Below are positions 31,299 to 39,065 of a DNA stretch of 64,000 nucleotides, piece after piece; the stretch's first letter is position 1; the number at the start of each line of letters is the position of its first letter. Location: positions 45,171-109,170 of the IMG/VR virus record IMGVR_UViG_3300045241_000217, one strand, 5' to 3'. The notes under the pieces are model-generated. The model was not told where the DNA came from, did not search any database, and worked only from the letters and a program-made list of their open reading frames with translations. This DNA comes from a virus. A program made the position numbers and the translations under genes.

Positions 31299-31786
31299 GG
31301 GAGAGCCTTGCGGACCGGTCGGTCCTTCTTGCCCTTCGACTCGAGCCAGCGCTTGAAGCGCGCGACGCTCCACTCGACGATCGAGCCGAGGAGCTTCGGC
31401 CCATGCTCGTCGTAGTTCTGGAGGTACACCTCGCGCGCCTCGGCCTCTGTCAGCGCGCCCAAGATCACCTTGTGCTCATCGAAGCGGCGACCGTCTTTGC
31501 GTTGCCGCTGATTGATCACGAACACCTTGTCCGAGTCGAGGTGCGGTCCGACGAACACGTCCACCGAGTCACCGTCGGCTCCCTTGGTGCCGGGGAGGAA
31601 TCCGTACGGGTGCTTCATCGTCTGTTTGCCGCGATGCCCTGTCTTCGGGTCATGCCAGTGGCGATTCGATCCAGCCGGGTTCTCGATGTGCGCGTGGACG
31701 TCGTGGATCACGAACTTCTGCTTCACGGGCCCGTCGGCCTTCGCGAGCAACTCCTCGTGAGCCTCTTCGATGGACAGGATGCGCAC
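31295..31786 (-). CDS. Inorganic pyrophosphatase-like domain protein (phage InPase type)
   Basis: Encodes 163 aa. HPYGFLPGTKGADGDSVDVFVGP (about residues 59-81, shown here split as HPYGFLPGTKG and ADGDSVDVFVG) carries the acidic metal-binding cluster of the phage/polyvalent-protein InPase family; KVFVINQRQ and FDEHKVILG follow as expected. In related phages this domain is often fused to polyvalent proteins. Whether it hydrolyses pyrophosphate in the virion or early infection is not established. Coupled to the zinc/coiled-coil gene downstream. Confidence 0.75.
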   Translation of the reverse strand: MRILSIEEAHEELLAKADGPVKQKFVIHDVHAHIENPAGSNRHWHDPKTGHRGKQTMKHPYGFLPGTKGADGDSVDVFVGPHLDSDKVFVINQRQRKDGRRFDEHKVILGALTEAEAREVYLQNYDEHGPKLLGSIVEWSVARFKRWLESKGKKDRPVRKALP

Positions 31787-31789
31787 GCG

Positions 31790-31987
31790 CTACTTCTTCG
31801 TGGGCGGGGCGTCGTCGGCGGGCATGCTCGTCTGGAACAGGTCGGGCATCTTCGGCTCCGCCGTCTTCACCGCTGGCGGTGCGAACGCACATGCCACGAG
31901 CGCCGCGTTGTCGTTGGTCGAGCAGAAGCACTTGGTGCACTGCATCGCCCCGTAGTCCCATCGGTGGCTGGAATCGACCGTCCGCAT
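31790..31987 (-). CDS. Small Cys-rich hypothetical protein
   Basis: Encodes 65 aa from ATG 31987. QCTKCFCSTNDNAALVAC gives CxxCxC plus a distant Cys; the C-terminal half is Pro/Ala-rich. Ends 3 bases before the pyrophosphatase-like start. Confidence 0.45.
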   Translation of the reverse strand: MRTVDSSHRWDYGAMQCTKCFCSTNDNAALVACAFAPPAVKTAEPKMPDLFQTSMPADDAPPTKK

Positions 31988-31997
31988 GCCAAGGACT

Positions 31998-33698
31998 CTA
32001 CCCGTTATCGGGTGAGAGCGTGTCGGGGTCCGGCTGATCGAGGATCCCATCGTAGCCGCGGTGCACGAACGTGAACTGCCGGGGGAACGAGAGCATCAGG
32101 CGCGGCCGCTCGAACATGTACATGCGCGTGACCTCCGCTGCGTTCTCGATGGGTGCGCGGTCCGCGTAGTCCGAGCACCACCCCTCGCGCTTGGAGATCT
32201 CCCACAGCCGATCGTGCCAGGCCCGCACCTCGCTCGCTGAGCCGAGCTTGCGCATCAGGTAGACATTCGGCGCGTGGCCGAGCTCGTGGCGCAGCACGCG
32301 AGGCAGGCGCTCGATGGGCAGCGTCTGCGAGAGCCGGATCTCGTTGCCCGTCCAGTACGCGAAGTCGTGATCGTCGAGAGGGTTCTGCGCTCGCGGGTGG
32401 TCTGTCGTGATCAGCGTCACGCCCACGTCGCGGCGGAAGAGCGCGGGCGGTGCCTCCTTGCAGATCTGCGCGACCACGGAGTGCATGCGCGGGTCGGCGA
32501 TGCGGATGGTGAGCGAGTCGCCCGCGATCGCGTCGTGCGTCATGTGCGGGCGGACGTCCTCGGCCTTCTCGAGCAGGTCGAGCACGTACGGCATCACGTG
32601 CCCCGCGCTCTCGCTCTTCCCGATCAGCGACTCGGGCACCATGTGGCCCTCGGCGTTGAAGCCCCAGCCGTCGGGGACCTCCACGGTCGTGCAAAAACAC
32701 CAAGGATGCGTGGGCCCCAGAACCGGCTTCCACTGCGCCGCTCGTCGTCCGACGTTCGTACCGTTCGCGGCGAGTTCATGGAGCGTGAAGATTCGCGGCG
32801 GGCTTCCATGGCCAGCCGTTCGGTAGAACTCGACGCACCGCTCACACGCGCTCGGTTGCGTGAGACGTGCAACGCGGATGTCTTTCGGATTACGTCCCTC
32901 GCTGAGCGCGCGCGCCGTCCCCTCCTCCATCGCTGACTGCATCTCGGTCGCAGCCAGGCGATGCATGTCGCGCCCCCAGTCTTGCGTCTCGTGCGCGAGC
33001 GTGGAGGCGAGCTTGCGCCACTCGGCTTTCCGATCGATCGCCGACTCCAGTTCACGCTGCACGCTTCCGATGTACCGCTTGCGGGCCTCGGCATCCGCGT
33101 CGAGCACGCTTACCCCGATGTCGTGGGCCAGCCGCTCGCCGATCCCTCGGATGTACTGACCGGCTTGGGTGCGTGCGGCCTGCATCGCGTGCTCGTCCAC
33201 GCGCGTCGTCGGGAGCTTGTCCTCGTCCACGTAGCGCACGAAGCGCTCGAGGGATGCGTCATCGAGCACGGTCCGCTCGCGCGGATCCTCGCGCTGCATC
33301 TCCCCGCTGCGCTTGCCGAGCAGGTACGCGAGATCCACGACGCGCATGCTCTGCTTCGCGCCAAGAGGCACGAGGCCGGCGCGCTGGAGTCGCTTCAGAT
33401 CCGCGACGGGCACTGCGTCGTTGCCGAGAGCGGTCACCGCGAAGGCCAGGTGGTGCTCCCGCACGATCGTCTTGATGGCTTCGAGCTGCTCTGGCGTGAG
33501 GAGCGAGAACTTCCGTGGCCCGTCGTCCTCGGCCTTGGTGAGGCGGGTGCCCGGGACGATCTTGGTGCTCACGTAGCGGAGGAGATCCTCCCAGAGACGG
33601 GAGACCGATCGCTGGTAGGAGCGCTCGACGCGGGCGAGGAGCTCGCGCATCGCTCGCTGCGGGATGCGCTCTTCGGTCTCGTCGTGGGTACCGCTCAC
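31998..33698 (-). CDS. MuF-type minor head protein fused to a zincin metallopeptidase
   Basis: Encodes 566 aa, ATG 33698. The middle (about residues 230-340: RDMHRLAATEMQSAMEEGTA, PSACERCVEFYRTAGHG, PVLGPTHPWCFCTTVEVPDG) is the phage Mu gpF / SPP1 gp7 head-morphogenesis domain with its typical Cys pairs. A C-terminal domain (about 395-566) contains LRHELGHAPNVYL: HELGH at 471-475 is the zincin motif, with EVTRMY downstream. MuF proteins ride in the head and can carry C-terminal effectors, so the peptidase may be delivered with DNA. Confidence 0.85.
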   Translation of the reverse strand: MSGTHDETEERIPQRAMRELLARVERSYQRSVSRLWEDLLRYVSTKIVPGTRLTKAEDDGPRKFSLLTPEQLEAIKTIVREHHLAFAVTALGNDAVPVADLKRLQRAGLVPLGAKQSMRVVDLAYLLGKRSGEMQREDPRERTVLDDASLERFVRYVDEDKLPTTRVDEHAMQAARTQAGQYIRGIGERLAHDIGVSVLDADAEARKRYIGSVQRELESAIDRKAEWRKLASTLAHETQDWGRDMHRLAATEMQSAMEEGTARALSEGRNPKDIRVARLTQPSACERCVEFYRTAGHGSPPRIFTLHELAANGTNVGRRAAQWKPVLGPTHPWCFCTTVEVPDGWGFNAEGHMVPESLIGKSESAGHVMPYVLDLLEKAEDVRPHMTHDAIAGDSLTIRIADPRMHSVVAQICKEAPPALFRRDVGVTLITTDHPRAQNPLDDHDFAYWTGNEIRLSQTLPIERLPRVLRHELGHAPNVYLMRKLGSASEVRAWHDRLWEISKREGWCSDYADRAPIENAAEVTRMYMFERPRLMLSFPRQFTFVHRGYDGILDQPDPDTLSPDNG

Positions 33699-33775
33699 CG
33701 CCGGAGTGTGCGCGAAGGCCTCCGGCGTGTCATGTCTTCGACGCGGCGCGGAGCCGCAGGAACAGGAGCAAGGCG
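33699..33775. promoter_or_regulatory. Divergent region before queC with 7-bp inverted repeat
   Basis: 77 bases separate the divergent minor head and queC starts. GCCGGAG...CTCCGGC (within about 33700-33726) is a 7-bp inverted repeat with a 13-base spacer that could be an operator or weak hairpin. No clear -10/-35 pair is visible. Confidence 0.25.
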
Positions 33776-34426
33776 ATGACGGTGGTTCTCCTCTCGGGCG
33801 GCCAGGACTCGACGACGTGTCTCTTCTGGGCGAAGCGGCACCTCGGTGGCGCGAAGCCTCCGATCGCGCTCTTCGTGCACTACGGACAGCGCCACGCGCG
33901 CGAGTACGAGTCGGCGCGCGTGATCGCAGGACTTGCGGAGACGCCGTTCTACGAGGCGCGCGTGGAGTTCCCGACCGCGTCGAGCCTCACGCGCGACGAA
34001 CCGATCACGACGCGCGCGGACGGGCTGCCCTCGACGTTCGTCGCGGGCCGCAACGGTGTGCTCCTCTGGCTCGCTGGCGGGCTCGCGAAGGAACACGGGC
34101 ATGCGTCGATCGTCATCGGCTGCTCGAGCGTGGACTTCTCGGGCTACCCGGACTGCCGTCCGAAGTACCTCTATCACGAGCGTGACGCGCTTGAACGCGG
34201 GCTCGACACGCCGGACTTCCAAGTCCACGCGCCGCTCATCGATCGCAGCAAGGCGCAGACGGTGAAGATGGCGCGCGAGCTGGGCGAGACGTGTTGGACC
34301 GCGCTCGGCATGTCGTGGACCTGCTACCTCGGCGGAGAACGGCCGTGCGGTACGTGCCCGGCGTGCATGCTCCGCGCGAAGGGCTTCGCGGATGCCGGAG
34401 AGGAGGATCCGGCATGCACCCCGTGA
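33776..34426 (+). CDS. queC: 7-cyano-7-deazaguanine (preQ0) synthase QueC
   Basis: Encodes 216 aa, ATG 33776 with AGGAG upstream. The PP-loop LLSGGQDSTTCLFWA (SGGQDS, residues 7-12) and the four-Cys zinc site C183, C191, C194, C197 (CYLGG...PCGTCPAC) are diagnostic for QueC, which converts carboxydeazaguanine to preQ0 with ATP and ammonia. Phage QueC supplies preQ0 for deazaguanine incorporation into DNA. Overlaps queD by 13 bases. Confidence 0.95.
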   Translation: MTVVLLSGGQDSTTCLFWAKRHLGGAKPPIALFVHYGQRHAREYESARVIAGLAETPFYEARVEFPTASSLTRDEPITTRADGLPSTFVAGRNGVLLWLAGGLAKEHGHASIVIGCSSVDFSGYPDCRPKYLYHERDALERGLDTPDFQVHAPLIDRSKAQTVKMARELGETCWTALGMSWTCYLGGERPCGTCPACMLRAKGFADAGEEDPACTP

Positions 34427-34821
34427 CCGTCTCCATCGCTCGCGTCTACACCGCCGAGTGCTCGCACGTTCTGCCGAACGTCCCGAAGGGTCACAAGTGC
34501 GGCCGCGTGCACGGACACTCCTACGCGTTCGAGATCGAGTTGAGCGGCCGCGTGGACACCACGCTCGGGTGGCTCGTGGACTTCGCCCACCTAGACGAAG
34601 TCGCGAAAACGATGATCGTCAGCAAGCTAGACCATCACCACCTGAACGACGTGGAGGGCCTGGCGAATCCCACGAGCGAGGTGCTCGCGTTCTGGATCTG
34701 GAAGCGCCTCTCGGTTTACGGGTGGCCCACCGGCGTCTCACTCTCGCGTGTGACCGTCAGGGAGACGAAGCGCTCGTCGGCCACCATCCGAGGGGACGTA
34801 CCAGATCGCGACGGACGGTGA
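34414..34821 (+). CDS. queD: 6-carboxytetrahydropterin synthase QueD
   Basis: Encodes 135 aa, ATG 34414 with AGGAGG 6-7 bases upstream, inside the end of queC. H18, H33 and H35 (zinc ligands in CSHVLP and RVHGHSY) and the catalytic C29 (HKCG) are all present, as is LDHHHLND. QueD makes 6-carboxytetrahydropterin from dihydroneopterin triphosphate. queE and folE are not in the window, so the host or other phage genes must supply those steps. Confidence 0.95.
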   Translation: MHPVTVSIARVYTAECSHVLPNVPKGHKCGRVHGHSYAFEIELSGRVDTTLGWLVDFAHLDEVAKTMIVSKLDHHHLNDVEGLANPTSEVLAFWIWKRLSVYGWPTGVSLSRVTVRETKRSSATIRGDVPDRDGR

Positions 34822-35597
34822 CGTTCCGCTTCTACCTCGGCACGCACATGCCGAACTGGATGGCCGACGAGCGCTTCGCCGACGTGCCGCTCTTCGTCTC
34901 GCGTCGGCGTCTTGAGGAACGCAAGACGCTCCCGCGCGCGGTCGGCGACTGGGCACTCGACTCGGGGGGGTTCACCGAGCTCTCGCTGAACGGTGCGTGG
35001 CTGCTCTCGCCGAAGGCGTACGTGGCCTTCGTGCGGCGTGCTCGCGACGAGATCGGTCGTCTCTCGTGGGCCGCTCCGCAAGACTGGATGTGCGAGCCGG
35101 TGATCCTGGAGAAGACGGGGCGCACGGTCGAGCAGCACGTCGCGCTCACAGTGCAGAACCTGCTCGACCTGCGCGCGCTCGATCCGAGCCTGCCCATCGC
35201 ACCCGTCGTACAGGGCTGGACGTACGCGGACTACATGCGGTGCGTCGAGGCCTACGACCGCGCCGGCATCGATCTCTCGCGCGAGCCCGTCGTGGGCGTG
35301 GGGACCATGTGCAGACGCCAGGAGACGCACGAGGCGGAGCGCGTCCTACGCGCGTTGCGCCGCATGGACATCCGCCTACACGCGTTCGGCGCGAAGACCG
35401 TGGGCCTACAGCGCTACCACGACGCGCTCGCGTCCTCGGACTCGATGTCGTGGTCGTACCGAGCACGACGCGCCGACCCGTTGCTCGGGTGCAGCCATGC
35501 GTCGTGCTCGAACTGCCCGCTCTTCGCCCTACGCTGGCGCGAGAACGTGCTGCGACGGATGGAGCAGCCGCACCAGTTGGATCTCGTCGGGACCTAG
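34818..35597 (+). CDS. dpdA: DpdA-like deazaguanine DNA transglycosylase
   Basis: Encodes 259 aa from a GTG overlapping the queD stop (GTGA). FYLGTHMPNWM, PLFVSRRRL, WALDSGGFTELS, AAPQDWMCEP, VVQGWTYADY, GVGTMCRRQ and FGAKTVG form the tRNA-guanine transglycosylase-related TIM barrel typical of the phage DpdA family; D in DSGGF and D in APQDW are likely catalytic. It would exchange guanine in phage DNA for preQ0 or a derivative, giving resistance to restriction. A C-terminal Cys set (CSHASCSNC) may bind zinc. Confidence 0.9.
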   Translation: MTFRFYLGTHMPNWMADERFADVPLFVSRRRLEERKTLPRAVGDWALDSGGFTELSLNGAWLLSPKAYVAFVRRARDEIGRLSWAAPQDWMCEPVILEKTGRTVEQHVALTVQNLLDLRALDPSLPIAPVVQGWTYADYMRCVEAYDRAGIDLSREPVVGVGTMCRRQETHEAERVLRALRRMDIRLHAFGAKTVGLQRYHDALASSDSMSWSYRARRADPLLGCSHASCSNCPLFALRWRENVLRRMEQPHQLDLVGT

Positions 35598-35637
35598 CAG
35601 GTGGGCGGAGGCGTGGTCACCACGTCGCCCGCTACCG

Positions 35638-35729
35638 CGTGCTACGAATAGTTCGGCCCGCATCGTGTGATGGCGACGCGGACCGATGCCCAACCTGATC
35701 AGAGGTCGAGACATGGCGAAGCTAGCACG
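35638..35729 (+). ncRNA. HNH-leader RNA, copy 3
   Basis: P1: CGTGCTA (35638-35644) with TAGCACG (35723-35729), extendable by G-T and C-G. Junction GAATAGTTCGG. P2: GGCCCGC with GCGGACC (one C-A mismatch); an alternative GCATCG/CGATGC helix also exists here. P3: ACCT (35693-35696) with AGGT (35703-35706), loop GATCAG, holding the AGAGG ribosome-binding site before ATG 35713. Same layout as copies 1 and 2 with different sequence in P3. Confidence 0.6.
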
Positions 35730-36306
35730 TGCGATCGATGGTCGCGTCGCAGCCAACATGGCGCGCACGCGTCCGCTCGCTGAGCGGTTCAATGAGAAGG
35801 TGGATCGCGGCGGCGGTCCCGACGCCTGCTGGTTGTGGACTGCGCACCGGCACCAAGGCTACGGGGTGATCAAGGTTCTGGGACGACTGCGCAAGGCGCA
35901 CCACGTCGCGTGGGAACTGCACCACGATCAGCCTCTGCCGGCGCTGATGTATCCGCGCTCCAACACCGTCGTCAGGCACTCGTGCGACAACCCTCCGTGC
36001 TGCAATCCGGCGCACCTGCATCGGTCCACGCAAGTCGCGAACATCCGCGACATGAACCGCAAGGGTCGGCGCCGAGGAGGGCCTCAGCCACCGCGCAATC
36101 GCTTCGGAGAGGCGAACCCGTTCTGCCGAGTCTCCGACGCCAACGTCACACTCATCCGACACTCGGCGGAGTGCGCCCGCGTCCTTGCGGAGCGCTACGG
36201 TCTGAGCCGCAGTCACGTCTACAAGATCAAGTGGGGCCTCGCGCGAACCGGTCCACCTCAGCAAGAGGGTGGCGGGGTCGTCACGACATCCCCGCAGACC
36301 GCATAG
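35713..36306 (+). CDS. HNH endonuclease with C-terminal HTH, RNA-leader type
   Basis: Encodes 197 aa; ATG 35713 preferred (AGAGG 7 bases upstream; a GTG/ATG at 35686 would lie in the RNA). LAERFNEKVDRGG...CWLWTA, KAHHVAWEL and HSCDNPPCCNPAHLHRST give the HNH core; CARVLAERYGLSRSHVYKIK is the helix-turn-helix. The 3' end overlaps the convergent virion gene by 49 bases. It lies directly after the deazaguanine cassette. Confidence 0.9.
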   Translation: MAKLARAIDGRVAANMARTRPLAERFNEKVDRGGGPDACWLWTAHRHQGYGVIKVLGRLRKAHHVAWELHHDQPLPALMYPRSNTVVRHSCDNPPCCNPAHLHRSTQVANIRDMNRKGRRRGGPQPPRNRFGEANPFCRVSDANVTLIRHSAECARVLAERYGLSRSHVYKIKWGLARTGPPQQEGGGVVTTSPQTA

Positions 36307-37049
36307 ACGACCTCGATTGTGTTGTCCGGATCGAGGTTGTCGATCGTGAGCGCCGACGTCGCCATCGTGGCGAACACGAAGGCCCGCACGCTCGCCGCTT
36401 CATCGCTCGCGCTGGTGCTCGCCGGCAGGAGCGAGGTGAGCGGGGTCTGGCCCGGGGTGCTGTTCGTGCCAGACACGACGCCCACGCTCAGGCCGAGCGC
36501 GGTGAGCACCGAGCCGGTCGTGGTGTTGAGCACCTCCACGGACGACGTGCTGCCAGACGTCGGCGAGATCAGTCGGAGCTGGTTGCTCCCGTTGTTGCGC
36601 GCGATCGTCCACGGCACCGTCCCCTGAAGGATCGGGATGAGCACGCCCACGCTGTTGATGCGACCCGTGACCTGCACGAGGCTCTGATCGCCGATCAGGA
36701 ACGGCACCGTCACCACCGTGCCGTCGATCTTGAGATCCAGGTGCTCACCGCCAGCGAAGCCCGTCGGGTAGCTGCCGCCGACGCCGTCCTTGTGCGCCAC
36801 CGTCGCGGCCGCTCCGCCGGGGTTCAGCCGGAACGCGCCACTGGCCTTCACGTACACGAGGCGCGCTTGGGACACGGCGCCGAAGGGCAGGCTCACGCCG
36901 CTCGCGCCAGCGTCGATCGTGAGCGTGCCGCTCTCCGCGTGGTCGAGCGTGTCGAGCAACTGCGTGAAGTCCTCGTCGAACGTGAGGAGCGAGAGACTGT
37001 TGTCCCGCCCGAGCTGCAAGATGATCTCGACGTTGCTGCGGATGCCCAT
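36258..37049 (-). CDS. Beta-rich virion protein next to portal
   Basis: Encodes 263 aa, ATG 37049. Almost entirely beta-strand-like and Thr/Ser/Val-rich (SGTLTIDAGASGVSLPFG, VTGRINSVGVLIPILQG, SSVEVLNTTTGSVLTALG). It could be a decoration, portal-proximal or head-fibre protein. Its 3' end overlaps the HNH gene, suggesting that the HNH insertion or its tail reached the gene end. Confidence 0.5.
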   Translation of the reverse strand: MGIRSNVEIILQLGRDNSLSLLTFDEDFTQLLDTLDHAESGTLTIDAGASGVSLPFGAVSQARLVYVKASGAFRLNPGGAAATVAHKDGVGGSYPTGFAGGEHLDLKIDGTVVTVPFLIGDQSLVQVTGRINSVGVLIPILQGTVPWTIARNNGSNQLRLISPTSGSTSSVEVLNTTTGSVLTALGLSVGVVSGTNSTPGQTPLTSLLPASTSASDEAASVRAFVFATMATSALTIDNLDPDNTIEVVYAVCGDVVTTPPPSC

Positions 37050-37067
37050 GGTGTGTTCCCTCGCGGC

Positions 37068-39059
37068 TCAGGAGAGCCAGTGATCGATGCGGCCGAGACG
37101 GTGGTTCGTGAGGCTCTTGCCGAACGGCGGAGCGCCAGGCTTCTTGGGTGGCCCGCCGAAGGGCGTGGGCTTCTTCTTCGCGGCCGCGCCGGCGCCGAAG
37201 AAGTTCTTGGAGCCGGGTGGAGCTCCACCGGGTTCCGGCTGCTCACCGGCATCGGGCTGTTCTTCGTCGGTTGGCGGAGTGTTCTCGTCGTCGCCCTCGT
37301 CCTCGTCGCCGGACTCGCCCTCACCATCATCGTCACCCTGGCCGTGGCCGGCGCCGAAGAGATCGTCGTACGTGTTCTCGCCCTGTCCCTCGCCCGGGGG
37401 CTGGTTCGGATCACCAGGCGGTGCGCCGGGGGTGCCGGGCATCCCGCCCGCGGCCTGCTGCGCCGCTGCGTCGGCTGCCGCTTGCTGGGCCTGCGCCCAC
37501 TGGATCCAGTTCGAGTCGAGGATGACGTCGCCGAGCTTGCCCTCCAGCGGCGGGAGATCCTCCTCGGCGCGCGCCTCGTTCACGGTCATCGTGCTCTTCA
37601 CGCGAGCCTGACGGCCCTCGCGCTCTTCCTTCTCGCTCTCGGCGTCGTAGCCGCCCCACACGAACTCGAAGTCCGGGTTGAGCCCCTGGATGATGTGGCG
37701 GTTGAAGTAGTCCGCCGAGTGATCGAGGAGCGGGAGCAGGCCCTTGTCCTTGCTCTCCTTCACTTCCTCTTCGTTCGGTCGTGACTGCCCCATCGAGGAC
37801 GTCTGGCCGCTGTTGCCGAAGATGAAGTTGATCTCCGTCGGGTCCACGCCGTAGAGCGCGGTGGTCAGCTTGCACAGCCAGTCCATCCAGGCTCCGAACT
37901 CCATGTCCTTGTTGCCCATCTGCATGGGCACCCACTGGAGATCCTCGGAGTTGACGATCGGCGTCTTCCACGCGTTCGCGTTGCCGGCGACCATCGTGTA
38001 CCACATGCGGCGGAACGCTCGGAGCTGACGGTCTGGGATCGCGCCCTTGATGTTGATCAGGCCCTTGATGCTCGCGCCGTTGCGGAAGTAGTTCGAGTTG
38101 TGCTGGAAGCCCCACAGCCACGCGGTGACGAGCGAGACCATCTGCTCGAGCGGTGAGAGCCCGAAGCCGTTCACGCGAATGTCGCTGCGCGGGTTCATCA
38201 CGCCCCACGCGAGCTCGTCGCTGGAGAACTCGGCGATCACCGTCTGCTCGTAGACCTGGACGTACGCGATGCGCGAGCGAAGCTCCTCTGGATCCATGTG
38301 CTCGATGTCCGACACCGCCGGTCGGATCGTCTCGCTCGGCAGCATCACGAAGCGCGACGGCTTGCCGCCTCGATCGCGGATGAGCTCCACCGCGGCCTGG
38401 TCGTACGTGAGCGTGTCGCGCACGAACTTCTTGCACAGCGTGCGGAACGAGTCGCGATCGCGCGGGAACTCGCTGGGCAAGAGCGCGCCCGTCGTCTCCA
38501 AGTAGCGCTCGATGGCCTCGGCCTCGCGCTGCTCGACGGGGCTCATGCCCTTCTTCGACTTCTGACGATCCCGGTGCGCGATCTTGAAGCCACGGTCGAA
38601 CTTCGTCTTCTGCGGCGTGCAGAAGGACGCGACCTGGTTGATCCGCAGGTTGATGATCGCCCCCACCACGGGGTTCGTGATGCTCATCGTGCGCAGCGTG
38701 TCGTACGTCAGTGCCGAGGGGCGGTTGCGCCAGCCGCCCCAGTCCACCGCCGAGTAGGGGTCGTGGAACATTGCGCGCGGCTTGTCGGTCGTGGGCTCGA
38801 CGATCTGTAGCGGGGCTTGTCCGGCGAGCTGCATCCCCGTGCCTGGTTGCTGCTGACCCTGCTGCGGCGGAGGGAAGCCGCCGCGCTGCGGCTCGCGCAT
38901 GCCGCGCCGCTCGAGCAACGCGTTCATGTCCTGCTCGGACACGTCGTCGTCGGGCCCGGGACCGTCCTCGTCGTCGGCGGAGTCGTCCTCCTCGTCGTCG
39001 AGCCCCGGTGGCCGCCCGGCCTTGATCAGCCGGGCCCGTAGTTCTTCGCGCCAGCCCAT
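37068..39059 (-). CDS. Portal protein
   Basis: Encodes 663 aa, ATG 39059. The core (about residues 95-470: ITNPVVGAIINLRINQVASF, ERYLETTGALLPSEFPRDRD, DELAWGVMNPRSDIRVNGFG, SPLEQMVSLVTAWLWGFQHN, NYFRNGASIKGLINIKG, YGVDPTEINFIFGN) is typical of phage portals, including the 'SPL+..' helix and the GVDP motif. N-terminal 80 residues and C-terminal 150 are acidic, Pro/Gln/Gly-rich and probably disordered; the end PPFGKSLTNHRLGRIDHW may be an assembly or cleavage peptide. Confidence 0.93.
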   Translation of the reverse strand: MGWREELRARLIKAGRPPGLDDEEDDSADDEDGPGPDDDVSEQDMNALLERRGMREPQRGGFPPPQQGQQQPGTGMQLAGQAPLQIVEPTTDKPRAMFHDPYSAVDWGGWRNRPSALTYDTLRTMSITNPVVGAIINLRINQVASFCTPQKTKFDRGFKIAHRDRQKSKKGMSPVEQREAEAIERYLETTGALLPSEFPRDRDSFRTLCKKFVRDTLTYDQAAVELIRDRGGKPSRFVMLPSETIRPAVSDIEHMDPEELRSRIAYVQVYEQTVIAEFSSDELAWGVMNPRSDIRVNGFGLSPLEQMVSLVTAWLWGFQHNSNYFRNGASIKGLINIKGAIPDRQLRAFRRMWYTMVAGNANAWKTPIVNSEDLQWVPMQMGNKDMEFGAWMDWLCKLTTALYGVDPTEINFIFGNSGQTSSMGQSRPNEEEVKESKDKGLLPLLDHSADYFNRHIIQGLNPDFEFVWGGYDAESEKEEREGRQARVKSTMTVNEARAEEDLPPLEGKLGDVILDSNWIQWAQAQQAAADAAAQQAAGGMPGTPGAPPGDPNQPPGEGQGENTYDDLFGAGHGQGDDDGEGESGDEDEGDDENTPPTDEEQPDAGEQPEPGGAPPGSKNFFGAGAAAKKKPTPFGGPPKKPGAPPFGKSLTNHRLGRIDHWLS

Positions 39060-39065
39060 CGGGGA

